Assembly (NCBI RefSeq): GCF_021107415.1
Contig: NZ_JAIOSW010000362.1
Location: 1 to 21,322, forward strand
Reading direction: 5' to 3'
Origin: Desulfobacula sp.
Lineage (GTDB): Bacteria > Desulfobacterota > Desulfobacteria > Desulfobacterales > Desulfobacteraceae
Length of the DNA stretch: 21,322 nt
The notes beneath the pieces were generated by a model. The model was not told the origin of the DNA. It saw only the letters and a list, made by a program, of their open reading frames with translations, and searched no databases. This document shows, piece by piece, positions 1-6,161 of the stretch. How positions within the stretch are numbered: position 1 is the stretch's first letter; each line of letters starts with the position of its first letter. The position numbers and the translations under genes are program-made.

Positions 1-219
1 AACTGGGAACTTTCAAGCGCCAGGGCATCCACGGTTGTTCGCTTATTGGTTAAAAACGGGGTTCTCCCTCAATATGTCTCGGCAGAAGGGTATGCCCATT
101 ATCATCCCGTGGCTACTAATGATACTGCAAGGGGAAGAGCTTTGAACCGACGGGTTGAAATTGTTTATGAAAGAGATAGTATTGCAAGGCAGTTTGCCGA
201 TATGGGGATGGGTAAATAG
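1..219 (+). CDS. OmpA/MotB-type peptidoglycan-binding domain protein, C-terminal fragment
   Basis: Frame 1 is open from the window edge to TAG at 217-219, giving the last 72 residues of a protein. The fragment begins NWELSSARASTVVRLL, continues with VSAEGYAHYHPVATNDT and has RALNRRVEIVYE near the end. This is the typical end of the OmpA C-terminal domain in MotB-type proteins, where the NWELS...AR helix and the NRRVEI strand help bind peptidoglycan. The N-terminal part, which would show whether it is a MotB stator protein with a membrane segment, lies outside the window. A PilZ gene starts 26 bases downstream on the same strand. Cell-wall binding is a family-level statement; a MotB role is likely but unproven. 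Confidence 0.82.
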   Translation, partial: NWELSSARASTVVRLLVKNGVLPQYVSAEGYAHYHPVATNDTARGRALNRRVEIVYERDSIARQFADMGMGK

Positions 220-244
220 ACAATACCCTTAAATATAATTAAAG

Positions 245-649
245 ATGAGTTTAAAGAAAGCCAGAATGAAGAATTTTGATGAGATCGAAATTACCTCCCG
301 CCTTCTTAATATAATTCTTGAAATGCCGGTTGAACAACAACTGGATCTTTTGGATCGGCTTGATATAAGTGGTTATGAAGGGGCAAGAAGATATGCCAGG
401 ACTTACCTTAAAAACCCCTGGATTGTTTTAATTGATCCTGAAAAGGAAAAAATGCCTTATGACTATTTTATCAAGGATATCAGCCGATGTGGAATGTTTA
501 TTGAAACAAGTCAATCCTTTTCAGTCAGCCAAAAAATTACAATACAATTTCAAGTGCCCGCCAGTAAAAAAGTATTTAAAATCATGGGGGAAATCGTTAG
601 ACGTCAAAAAAATGGAATTGGTATAAAATTTAATCGCCTGTCTCATTAA
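245..649 (+). CDS. PilZ domain protein
   Basis: A 134-residue protein. PilZ domains bind cyclic di-GMP through an RxxxR motif and a DxSxxG motif. Here RRYAR lies near residues 48-52, KDISRCG supplies DxSxxG near residues 78-84, and the C-terminal half has the beta-barrel pattern (KITIQFQVP, GEIVRR, GIGIKF). The N-terminal 40 residues form a helical segment (LLNIILEMPVEQQLDLLDRL) not normally part of the minimal domain. No strong ribosome binding site precedes the chosen ATG; a second ATG at 266 follows a purine-rich AAAGAAAG and could be the true start. It follows an OmpA/MotB-type gene, which fits c-di-GMP control of motility or surface behaviour, but that link is inferred. The 3' end overlaps the convergent gene by 20 bases. 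Confidence 0.78.
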   Translation: MSLKKARMKNFDEIEITSRLLNIILEMPVEQQLDLLDRLDISGYEGARRYARTYLKNPWIVLIDPEKEKMPYDYFIKDISRCGMFIETSQSFSVSQKITIQFQVPASKKVFKIMGEIVRRQKNGIGIKFNRLSH

Positions 650-1067
650 TAACAGCCTTGTCCAGTTTTTCTTTTTCCAGAGCAACAATTTTTCGAAGGT
701 CTTTATGCGGGACATCTTTTTTCATGCCCGGGCAGGAGTTTGCCATGGCATTCCAGTTTTCAGGATGCTGAATGAGGGTTTCAATGAAAGGCCAGGCTTT
801 GCACATATAGGGTTTTACCGGATGGATGGTGCATTGTTTGATTTTGTCAAAAAAGACACAGTATCCGTCTTTACCAAGTGTTAAAACAACCCTTGTCCCT
901 GACTTGTCGCAATATCGACCTATAAATTTTTCAGGATCAAAATTAATATATGCCGAGATATTAATGATATCCTGTTCAGTAACATAGGTGCCGCCAAACC
1001 CGTTGCAGCAGTCACCGCATAATTGGCATTCAAAAATATCATCCCGGGTCTTAAATTCAGAATCCAT
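630..1067 (-). CDS. YkgJ family cysteine-cluster protein
   Basis: A 145-residue protein with the cysteine pattern of the YkgJ/CxxCxxCC family: CQLCGDCC near residues 15-22, then GYCVFF, CTIHPVKPYMCKAWPF and a late Cys (NSCPGM). Family members are thought to bind zinc or an Fe-S cluster; the biochemical role is unknown. The start ATG overlaps the end of recR by 11 bases, so it is the last gene of the dnaX-ybaB-recR operon and probably translationally coupled to recR. A purine-rich stretch (GGAAAAAAG) inside the recR end can serve as ribosome binding site. Its 3' end overlaps the PilZ gene on the opposite strand by 20 bases, leaving no room for a separate terminator. Confidence 0.85.
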   Translation of the reverse strand: MDSEFKTRDDIFECQLCGDCCNGFGGTYVTEQDIINISAYINFDPEKFIGRYCDKSGTRVVLTLGKDGYCVFFDKIKQCTIHPVKPYMCKAWPFIETLIQHPENWNAMANSCPGMKKDVPHKDLRKIVALEKEKLDKAVINETGD

Positions 1068-1656
1068 ATCTTTTTTCCATTGCTTTTTGCATGGTCAGCG
1101 GGTCTATATATTGCAGATCACCCCCCATGGGGATGCCGGAAGCAATTCTTGTCATCTTGATTTTTGTTTTTTTTAGTCTTTCAAGGATATAAGAAGCCGT
1201 GGCCTCTCCTTCAACATTGGTTTTGGTGGCAAGAATTATTTCTTTTATTTTTTCAGGGTCAGCCCTTTTAAACAACTCTTTTATCCTGATGTCATCCGGG
1301 CCTATGCCGTCAATGGGAGAAAGCGTTCCTCCTAATATGTGGTAGGTTCCAAAGAAAGCATTTGATTTTTCTATGGCAGCCATATCCGTCGGGTTTTCCA
1401 CAACACAGATAAGCGTTTGGTCCCTCAGTGGGTCAGAACATATCCTGCACTTGTCTTTGTCGGTTAAGGCAAAGCAGACCGTACACAGTCTAATACTGTT
1501 TTTTAGTTCAATGATGTCGGCAGCCAAAGTTGCAGCTTGTTGATTCGGGGCATGAAGAATGTGGAGGGCAAGCCGTTCCGCAGTCTTTTTGCCTATACCC
1601 GGAAGTGTTGACAGGCTGTTGATCAGTCTTAAAATTGGGTCAGGATAGTACTTCAT
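1057..1656 (-). CDS. recR: recombination mediator RecR
   Basis: A 199-residue protein, the usual RecR length. RecR acts with RecF or RecO in the cytoplasm to load RecA onto gapped DNA coated with SSB. In order the protein shows the helix-hairpin-helix (LPGIGKKTAERLAL, about residues 18-31), a four-cysteine zinc finger (CTVC then CRIC, about residues 58-73), and a Toprim domain beginning ICVVENPTDMAAIE with HILGGTLSPIDGIGPDDI and TNVEGEATASYI. The C-terminal GIPMGGDLQYIDPLT is the conserved Walker-B-like end. It starts five bases after the ybaB stop and overlaps the next gene by 11 bases. The dnaX-ybaB-recR order is widely conserved in bacteria, which supports the identification. Confidence 0.97.
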   Translation of the reverse strand: MKYYPDPILRLINSLSTLPGIGKKTAERLALHILHAPNQQAATLAADIIELKNSIRLCTVCFALTDKDKCRICSDPLRDQTLICVVENPTDMAAIEKSNAFFGTYHILGGTLSPIDGIGPDDIRIKELFKRADPEKIKEIILATKTNVEGEATASYILERLKKTKIKMTRIASGIPMGGDLQYIDPLTMQKAMEKRYGF

Positions 1657-1661
1657 ATTTT

Positions 1662-1970
1662 TTAAAGGCCGGGAATATTGAGTCCGCCGGTCAGTTTTCC
1701 CATTTCTGAAGAGACCATTTCCTGGGACTTGTTCAACGCATCATTGACGGCTGCTAACACAAGATCCTGAAGCATTTCAACATCTTCAGGGTCTACTACT
1801 TCTTTTTCCAAAATAATGGATTCAATTTTCTGGGCGCCATTGGCAATCACTTTTACCATTCCGCCGCCACTGGACGCCTCAATAGTTTTTGTAGCAAGTT
1901 CAGCTTGAGTTTTCAGCATTTTTTTTTGAAGTTTCTGGGCTTGTTTCATCATTGAATTCATATTTTTCAT
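1662..1970 (-). CDS. ybaB: YbaB/EbfC family nucleoid-associated protein
   Basis: A 102-residue protein of the YbaB/EbfC family, small dimeric DNA-binding proteins associated with the nucleoid. Visible hallmarks are the N-terminal helix rich in Met, Gln and Lys ([19 protein letters not shown]), the [15 protein letters not shown] core strands and the C-terminal helix ending GLNIPGL. The start is preceded by AGGAG at good spacing. It lies 19 bases downstream of dnaX and five bases upstream of recR, the classic position for this gene. Its exact job in repair or replication is not settled in the family. Confidence 0.95.
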   Translation of the reverse strand: MKNMNSMMKQAQKLQKKMLKTQAELATKTIEASSGGGMVKVIANGAQKIESIILEKEVVDPEDVEMLQDLVLAAVNDALNKSQEMVSSEMGKLTGGLNIPGL

Positions 1971-1989
1971 GATCGATTACTCCTGTATA

Positions 1990-3687
1990 TTAATAATTAA
2001 TTATTTGGCCGTTAAATATTTTCTGGGCTTCAACAACCAGTGGATGGTTGAAGGCAGCTTGTTTTGCTTTTAGTTCATTTTTTTTATTATTGTCTTGGGT
2101 TACATTATTGTTCTCGGAAAGGATTTTGATTATCAGGGATTTACCGAGAAATTCTTTGCAGATATCTTGCAGTTCCTGCTTTTTTTTTTCAAGCCTTGCT
2201 TTGTCAAAAGACGAACTATTTTTCAGTTCAACAATCATTTCACGGGTTTTGGTTTGACTTACCTTGCCTTTGGAAAGAAGGGCAAACATGAAGGGGAGTT
2301 TTTTTTCTATTTTGTTTAAAAACCCTTGCCAGGTTCTTGTCACGCTATTTTTATCCTGTCCCTGAGCCTGATCCTGTGCCTGGGAAGGCTTTAACCCTGC
2401 AGTATACCCGGGTGTCGGCACAGGTTCCCTGACTGCCTGAATATCGGTTTTTTTAGTTGAATGGTCGTTTGCATCAGACTTTTGGACCGGTTCAAAATTG
2501 TGCTGCGAGGGTGAAGGTTTTGAATCTGTCTGGGTTGAATTTATCTGGTTCGCAAGCATGTTGAGCTTGCTGATTATTGTATCAATTTGTGCACCCGGGT
2601 TGATTTGAAGCAGTTTTAACAAAACCATTTCAATAGCGGTTCTGGTATGTGACGAATACTTGACAATGGATTCTTCATCCAAAAGGATTTGTACAATAGT
2701 GTTGATAAAACCGCTGGATGTTACAGAAACTATTTGAAAAATTTTTTCTTTTTCAGAATCTGTGATATTGACAGCAGGGTTGTCCTTGCCACAGATTTTA
2801 ATTATATTCAGGTTTCTGAAATGGGAAATAATATCAGAATAAAATTTTTTCAGGTCAATTCCTGAGTTGTTTACCTTTTCTATAATTTCAATGAGCCCTG
2901 CACCATTGTTTTCAAAAATTGCTGCTGAAATATCATGCAGGATTTGGTGGTCTTGGATACCAAGGCCCTCCAGCACACGTTCGGGCCCAATTTTTTTGGT
3001 GGTGGCCGATGATAATAATCTGTCAAGAAGGCTTAAAGCGTCTCTTATGGACCCGTCAGCCTCCTGGGCAATCAGGTCAAGGCTTTGTTTTTCAATACTG
3101 AATTCTTCATTTTTGCAAAGGTGTTGCAAATGGTTTGAAATCATTTCCAAAGAAATTCTGGCAAGGTCATGGCGTTGACATCTGGACAGGATGGTTGCCG
3201 GGATTTTGTGTACTTCAGTGGTGGCAAAAATGAACATGACATGTTCAGGTGGTTCTTCAAGTGTTTTGAGCAGTGCATTAAATGCAGCCGTCGACAGCAT
3301 ATGGACTTCGTCGATAATATATATTTTATACTTTGCCGATGAAGGCATATAGGTGACATTTTCCCTTAAATCCCTGATTTGATCCACGCTGTTGTTGGAG
3401 GCTCCATCGATTTCAAAAACATCTGTGCAATGGCCTTCAATGATATCCGTGCAAATTTTACAAGTGTTGCAGGGGTGGGGGGTCGGACCTTGTTTGCAAT
3501 TCATTGCTTTGGCTAAGATCCGTGCAAGGGTTGTCTTTCCGGTGCCCCTGGGCCCTGTGAAAAGAAGGGCATGGGCAACCCTGTCCTGGGAGATCGCATT
3601 GGAAAGGGTGGTGGTAACATGGTTTTGCCCGACAACTTCGTCAAATGTCTGGGGCCTATATTTCAGTGCTAATACTTGGTATGACAT
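1990..3687 (-). CDS. dnaX: DNA polymerase III subunit gamma/tau
   Basis: A 565-residue clamp-loader ATPase. The N-terminal AAA+ module has Walker A GPRGTGKTT (about residues 45-53), a zinc-binding cysteine set (MNCKQG...CNTCKIC), Walker B IIDEVHML, sensor 1 FATTE and the arginine-finger motif LSRCQRH. Domain III follows to about residue 365, then a Gln/Pro-rich low-complexity linker and a C-terminal region expected to contact DnaB and the alpha subunit, so this is a full tau-like protein. A run of ten A's (2189-2180, residues 500-503, EKKK) lies in the C-terminal domain; slippage there would stop translation soon after in either other frame. The ATG lies within a tandem 15-bp repeat and lacks a clear Shine-Dalgarno site. 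Confidence 0.97.
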   Translation of the reverse strand: MSYQVLALKYRPQTFDEVVGQNHVTTTLSNAISQDRVAHALLFTGPRGTGKTTLARILAKAMNCKQGPTPHPCNTCKICTDIIEGHCTDVFEIDGASNNSVDQIRDLRENVTYMPSSAKYKIYIIDEVHMLSTAAFNALLKTLEEPPEHVMFIFATTEVHKIPATILSRCQRHDLARISLEMISNHLQHLCKNEEFSIEKQSLDLIAQEADGSIRDALSLLDRLLSSATTKKIGPERVLEGLGIQDHQILHDISAAIFENNGAGLIEIIEKVNNSGIDLKKFYSDIISHFRNLNIIKICGKDNPAVNITDSEKEKIFQIVSVTSSGFINTIVQILLDEESIVKYSSHTRTAIEMVLLKLLQINPGAQIDTIISKLNMLANQINSTQTDSKPSPSQHNFEPVQKSDANDHSTKKTDIQAVREPVPTPGYTAGLKPSQAQDQAQGQDKNSVTRTWQGFLNKIEKKLPFMFALLSKGKVSQTKTREMIVELKNSSSFDKARLEKKKQELQDICKEFLGKSLIIKILSENNNVTQDNNKKNELKAKQAAFNHPLVVEAQKIFNGQIINY

Positions 3688-3709
3688 GTTATCCGGTATG
3701 ACACGTTAT
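3678..3709. repeat. tandem 15-bp repeat over the dnaX start
   Basis: Two copies of GGTATGACAYGTTAT lie at 3678-3692 and 3695-3709, with one difference and a period of 17 bases. The first contains the dnaX ATG on the minus strand; the second places a GTG in the same local context 17 bases upstream, out of frame. It looks like a small local duplication of the initiation region. Confidence 0.8.
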
Positions 3710-3715
3710 GATCAG

Positions 3716-3806
3716 TGGCGGAGAAGGAGGGATTCGAACCCTCGGTACCCGGTTAGGATACACACGCTTTCCAGGCGTGCACCTTCAGCCGCTCGGTCAC
3801 CTCTCC
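3716..3806 (-). tRNA. tRNA-Ser (anticodon GGA)
   Basis: The minus strand folds as a 91-nt class II tRNA with CCA encoded. The acceptor stem GGAGAGG pairs with CTTCTCC (one G-U), followed by discriminator G and CCA. The anticodon stem CACGC/GCGTG closes the loop CTGGAAA, giving anticodon GGA for serine UCC/UCU codons. A long variable arm follows, then the T arm GAGGG-TTCGAAT-CCCTC. The gene sits 28 bases upstream of dnaX and directly downstream of a good promoter, so it may be the first transcribed element of the dnaX operon. Confidence 0.97.
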
Positions 3807-3826
3807 GTGTAAAATTAATTCAAGGC

Positions 3827-3855
3827 AAAATAGTATTTTTTTGTAAATGTGTCAA
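3827..3855 (-). promoter_or_regulatory. sigma70-type promoter for tRNA-Ser
   Basis: On the minus strand a perfect -35 TTGACA (3855-3850) is separated by 17 bases from -10 TATTTT (3832-3827). The expected start of transcription, near 3820, is about 14 bases before the mature tRNA 5' end. The site abuts the stop of the upstream methyltransferase gene. It probably drives the tRNA and possibly dnaX-ybaB-recR. Confidence 0.75.
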
Positions 3856-3858
3856 GGT

Positions 3859-4596
3859 TTAAACCCGATTAAAAAGGGATGCATACTCGTCTGAAAATTC
3901 ATTTTCAGATGCATAGATGAAAAGGGGTGGGTGCACAACACAGGATTTGTCGCTGTTCTTCACAGCATAGTTTTTCATTGCACAGAGTATGACACGTTTG
4001 GGGAGGCAATTTTTTTTTATATAAATATACCTGATAAATTCAGGGGAAAATTGATATTGCTCCATGATATGGAGCAGATCAGATAATCGTTCTGCAGGGA
4101 AAATGATATACAATTTTCCTTTTTTATTGAGCAGTCTGTTTGAGCAATTAAAAAGCATATCAATATCAAGGGTGAGCTCGTGGCGTGCAATGGCCTTTTG
4201 ATAATTCGGGTTCAGTCTGCCGGAATCTTTTTTTATATAGGGTGGGTTTGAAACAATAATATCTGCCGGCCCGTTTATATCGGAAAGCTTTATATCTTTA
4301 ATGTTTTCATGAAGAACTTGGATAGTGCTTACCAGCCTGTTGGCACTGATGTTTTGTCTGGCAAACCAGGATAATTCTTTTTGGATTTCAACACCGATGA
4401 TGTTGAGATCAGGCCATCTGAATGCCAGAATCAAGGGAATAATTGCGCAGCCACACCCGATATCAATGATTTTTTCAACACCGTTTGGTTGAATGTGGCC
4501 GGCAAGGAGGAAGGGATCCATGGAAAATCGATATCCGTTTTCAGGCTGGGACACCTTTATCTCATGGTCAAGGAAAGGTCTCAAAAATTTATTCAT
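3859..4596 (-). CDS. TrmN6-like tRNA1(Val) (adenine-N6)-methyltransferase
   Basis: A 245-residue SAM-dependent methyltransferase. The N-terminal GYRFSMDPFLLAGHI motif is typical of the TrmN6/YfiC group, which methylates A37 of tRNA1(Val). The Rossmann core has motif I IDIGCGCAIIPLIL (about residues 44-57), an acidic SAM-ribose residue in NIIGVEIQ, and the catalytic NPPYIKK (about residues 116-122) diagnostic of N6-adenine or N5-glutamine methylation. RQNISANRL and the late LPKRVIL element also fit. The specific tRNA substrate is inferred from family. No strong ribosome binding site is visible. The leader and first 17 or so codons are present a second time upstream, split around dciA. Confidence 0.85.
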   Translation of the reverse strand: MNKFLRPFLDHEIKVSQPENGYRFSMDPFLLAGHIQPNGVEKIIDIGCGCAIIPLILAFRWPDLNIIGVEIQKELSWFARQNISANRLVSTIQVLHENIKDIKLSDINGPADIIVSNPPYIKKDSGRLNPNYQKAIARHELTLDIDMLFNCSNRLLNKKGKLYIIFPAERLSDLLHIMEQYQFSPEFIRYIYIKKNCLPKRVILCAMKNYAVKNSDKSCVVHPPLFIYASENEFSDEYASLFNRV

Positions 4597-4634
4597 AGCA
4601 TATTATTTAACCGGGATATAGGCAAAATTTATTT
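4545..4634. repeat. repeat copy A: leader and first codons of the TrmN6-like gene
   Basis: This stretch contains the leader and the first 17 or so codons of the methyltransferase gene. It matches 5414-5447 and 5803-5854 almost base for base, with a few substitutions. It is the uninterrupted copy of the split duplication described there. Confidence 0.85.
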
Positions 4635-4640
4635 TTCAGA

Positions 4641-4656
4641 TTAACCGCATGGTTAA
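4641..4656. repeat. small inverted repeat after the toxin gene
   Basis: TTAACC-GCAT-GGTTAA forms a 6-bp stem just beyond the stop of the PIN toxin gene on the minus strand. It is not followed by a T run, so it is only a weak terminator candidate. Confidence 0.4.
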
Positions 4657-4662
4657 CCCAAA

Positions 4663-5076
4663 TTATATATAATGCACCCGTAATCCTGCATTTTCTGCTG
4701 CTTTAATTTGACGTTTGTCAGAAGATATAAATAATTCTGCATTCCATGTTACCGCACAGGATATATGCAAAGCATCTAAAGAACGCAGCATATTATTTTC
4801 CAGTAAAGTTAATGTACTTTCAATTACTTCAGGCACAAGATTAACAATTTGTATATCTTCAATATCTGCTGTAATTTGCTCTTTAATTATAGAATATTTT
4901 TCTGCTGACAGGTTTCCTTCTCTTACTTTCCTGTTTAGTGCTGACATCATTTCCGGCAGGCAAATGATACTTAATCCAAGCATTGATGCTTGTTGACAGT
5001 ATTCATCCACTTCCATACTACCTTGTTCTGCTATAAATTTTTTAATAAATGATGATGAGTCAAAGAATATATCCAT
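4663..5076 (-). CDS. PIN domain toxin (VapC-like)
   Basis: A 137-residue PIN-domain protein, normal VapC length. PIN toxins are Mg2+-dependent RNases. The four acidic residues expected for the active site are visible: Asp6 in IFFDSSSF, Glu42 in LPEMMSAL, Asp101 in SLDALHIS and Asp120 in FISSDKRQ. Its ATG shares one base with the antitoxin stop (TAATG), so the pair is co-transcribed and probably translationally coupled. The actual RNA target cannot be read from sequence. It lies between copy A and copy B of the duplicated methyltransferase leader, so the pair may have arrived with that rearrangement. Confidence 0.9.
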   Translation of the reverse strand: MDIFFDSSSFIKKFIAEQGSMEVDEYCQQASMLGLSIICLPEMMSALNRKVREGNLSAEKYSIIKEQITADIEDIQIVNLVPEVIESTLTLLENNMLRSLDALHISCAVTWNAELFISSDKRQIKAAENAGLRVHYI

Positions 5077-5306
5077 TATGATTTTTCTCGTTCTTCTATT
5101 ATAATTTTAGATATATCTTCGCCTTGGACAGTTAATTTAATTCTTTTTTTCTTCCATGAAGGTAGCTTTTTGTTTTCGATATGAATTGGCAATATTTCAG
5201 CTATTTCCTTTCCATGACGTTTTACACAAATGGTTTCCCCTGCTTCTACAGAAGAGAACAAAGCGGATGCATTTTTTCTAAATTCAGTGAAATTTACTGT
5301 TATCAT
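5076..5306 (-). CDS. Phd/YefM family antitoxin
   Basis: A 76-residue protein with the Phd/YefM N-terminal DNA-binding fold: MITVNFTEFRKNASALFSSVEAGETICVKRHGKEIAEILP, given here as two adjoining motifs, FTEFRKNASALFSSVEAG and CVKRHGKEIAEILP. The C-terminal part (KKLPSWKKKRIKL onward) should wrap the toxin. Antitoxins of this class repress their own operon, often together with the toxin. A perfect palindrome lies about 33 bases upstream. The start is supported by AAGGG ten bases before the ATG. Confidence 0.88.
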   Translation of the reverse strand: MITVNFTEFRKNASALFSSVEAGETICVKRHGKEIAEILPIHIENKKLPSWKKKRIKLTVQGEDISKIIIEEREKS

Positions 5307-5338
5307 TACATTTGATCCCTTAATTATATTTATAATGC

Positions 5339-5362
5339 ATACTGTACATTATTGTACAGTAT
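5339..5362. promoter_or_regulatory. palindromic operator of the toxin-antitoxin operon
   Basis: ATACTGTACA-TTAT-TGTACAGTAT is a perfect 10-bp inverted repeat with a 4-base spacer, 33 bases upstream of the antitoxin start. A second, shorter inverted repeat, TATTG-TG-CAATA (5360-5371), abuts it. On the minus strand TGTACA inside the palindrome and TATAAA at 5334-5329 are 18 bases apart and may be the -35 and -10, so a bound repressor would block RNA polymerase. The assignment as autoregulatory operator is inferred from position. Confidence 0.7.
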
Positions 5363-5392
5363 TGTGCAATAAGTATTTTTTGACGGGCTGAT

Positions 5393-5405
5393 GCGGCGCA
5401 GCCGC
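5393..5405. repeat. GC-rich hairpin at the edge of the duplicated segment
   Basis: GCGGC-GCA-GCCGC lies in a short GC-rich patch (about 5382-5420) within very AT-rich surroundings, between the toxin-antitoxin operator and repeat copy B1. Its base composition differs from both neighbours, which fits a junction of foreign or rearranged DNA. Confidence 0.5.
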
Positions 5406-5413
5406 CTGGAACG

Positions 5414-5447
5414 GCCGGGATACCTTTATCTCATGGTCAAAGAAAGG
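5414..5447. repeat. repeat copy B1: displaced codons 7-17 of the TrmN6-like gene
   Basis: On the minus strand this reads PFFDHEIKVSRP, against PFLDHEIKVSQP in the intact methyltransferase. It ends two bases before the dciA stop codon and loses similarity beyond the Pro codon. Confidence 0.85.
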
Positions 5448-5448
5448 G

Positions 5449-5769
5449 TCAGGAAAGAATTTTTCCAATTTTAAACCGGAGCTGTTTAACAGATATATGT
5501 TCAAGTTTCTTATTCAGATTTAAGATCATCTCTTTTTCAAGGAATTTGAGCTGATGTATCCAGGATGAACTGGATACATTGACAATGAGTATCCCGTCTT
5601 TAAAAGTGTCAGGTTTGGCATTCATGGCAATGGCTTTTCCAACGGCATCATCCCAGATATCCCAGATCCTGGTCATTTCCATGTCCATGGCAGGCCTGTA
5701 TTTGCCAAGGGCGGAATTTAAGATATCACTGATGTGAATCAGTTTGCTTTTTTTATTTTTTTTATCCAA
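5449..5769 (-). CDS. dciA: DciA-like DUF721 protein
   Basis: A 106-residue protein of the DUF721/DciA family; DciA is the ancestral loader or partner of the replicative helicase DnaB. The full small domain is present: IWDIWDDAVGKAIAMNAKP (conserved W..AVG..IA), DGILIVNVSSSSWIHQLKFL (DG.L.V.V.SS.W...L.FL), and the final LRFKIGKI. Start is TTG with no convincing ribosome binding site; the frame is open back to a stop about 45 bases upstream without an ATG. The gene sits exactly between the two halves of a duplicated methyltransferase start region, so its native leader may have been replaced. Confidence 0.82.
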   Translation of the reverse strand: MDKKNKKSKLIHISDILNSALGKYRPAMDMEMTRIWDIWDDAVGKAIAMNAKPDTFKDGILIVNVSSSSWIHQLKFLEKEMILNLNKKLEHISVKQLRFKIGKILS

Positions 5770-5802
5770 TTGAATAATCCAAAAATTAAGGATAGTTTTC
5801 TT

Positions 5803-5854
5803 AAAATTTATTCATAGCACATTATTTAATTGGGATATAGCCAAAATTTGTTTT
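5803..5854. repeat. repeat copy B2: displaced leader and first four codons of the TrmN6-like gene
   Basis: On the minus strand this holds the methyltransferase leader followed by ATG-AAT-AAA-TTT (MNKF) and then TAA. It matches the leader in 4587-4634 with about five differences. The remnant ATG lies 46 bases upstream of the dciA TTG start. Confidence 0.85.
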
Positions 5855-5863
5855 AAATATTCC

Positions 5864-5998
5864 GGCAGGAGGGAAGGTAATGCTTTGGGCTAAACTTCGC
5901 CGGACATTCATGTCCGGCTACGAGGTGAAATCGCTGCTCCCGGCGTCGTGCCTCCGCAGCGATTCAAACCCGCCCAAAGCATCACCTTCCCTCCTGCC
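5864..5998. repeat. structured palindromic element 1 (135 bp)
   Basis: Two 27-base arms (5864-5890 and 5972-5998) pair with one mismatch; the mismatch becomes a G-U pair if the minus strand is RNA. Inside are two further hairpins: GCCGGACAT/ATGTCCGGC (5899-5907 with 5910-5918) and AATCGCTGC/GCAGCGATT (5929-5937 with 5956-5964). The whole can fold as a three-way junction. It has no convincing coding content. It resembles a REP/MITE-like mobile palindrome, but no family is recognised. Confidence 0.7.
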
Positions 5999-6161
5999 TC
6001 TGCTGAAGATTTTCTTATCAACTCATTATATTTGGTACATACCTAAGTATAACCAGATCCTCGACCGGCTAATCAAGTTGGAGAATAATATTCCTGTCTG
6101 AAAATTTGTTACAGGGAGATTAATACATCAATATATTCCATGGTGGTAGTCTTGCCGAGGA
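5999..6161. other. AT-rich non-coding stretch between the two palindromic elements
   Basis: No gene, repeat or clear promoter is seen here. A plus-strand frame reads through from element 1 and stops at 6101, but it has no recognisable protein character. Confidence 0.5.

Noticed and set aside
3716..3806. tRNA-Ser as attachment site of an integrated element
   Set aside because: No integrase gene and no duplicated tRNA 3' end are seen; flanking genes are housekeeping.
5880..6101. 73-codon plus-strand ORF
   Set aside because: It begins inside the left arm of palindromic element 1 and reads through its hairpins; no protein character is visible.
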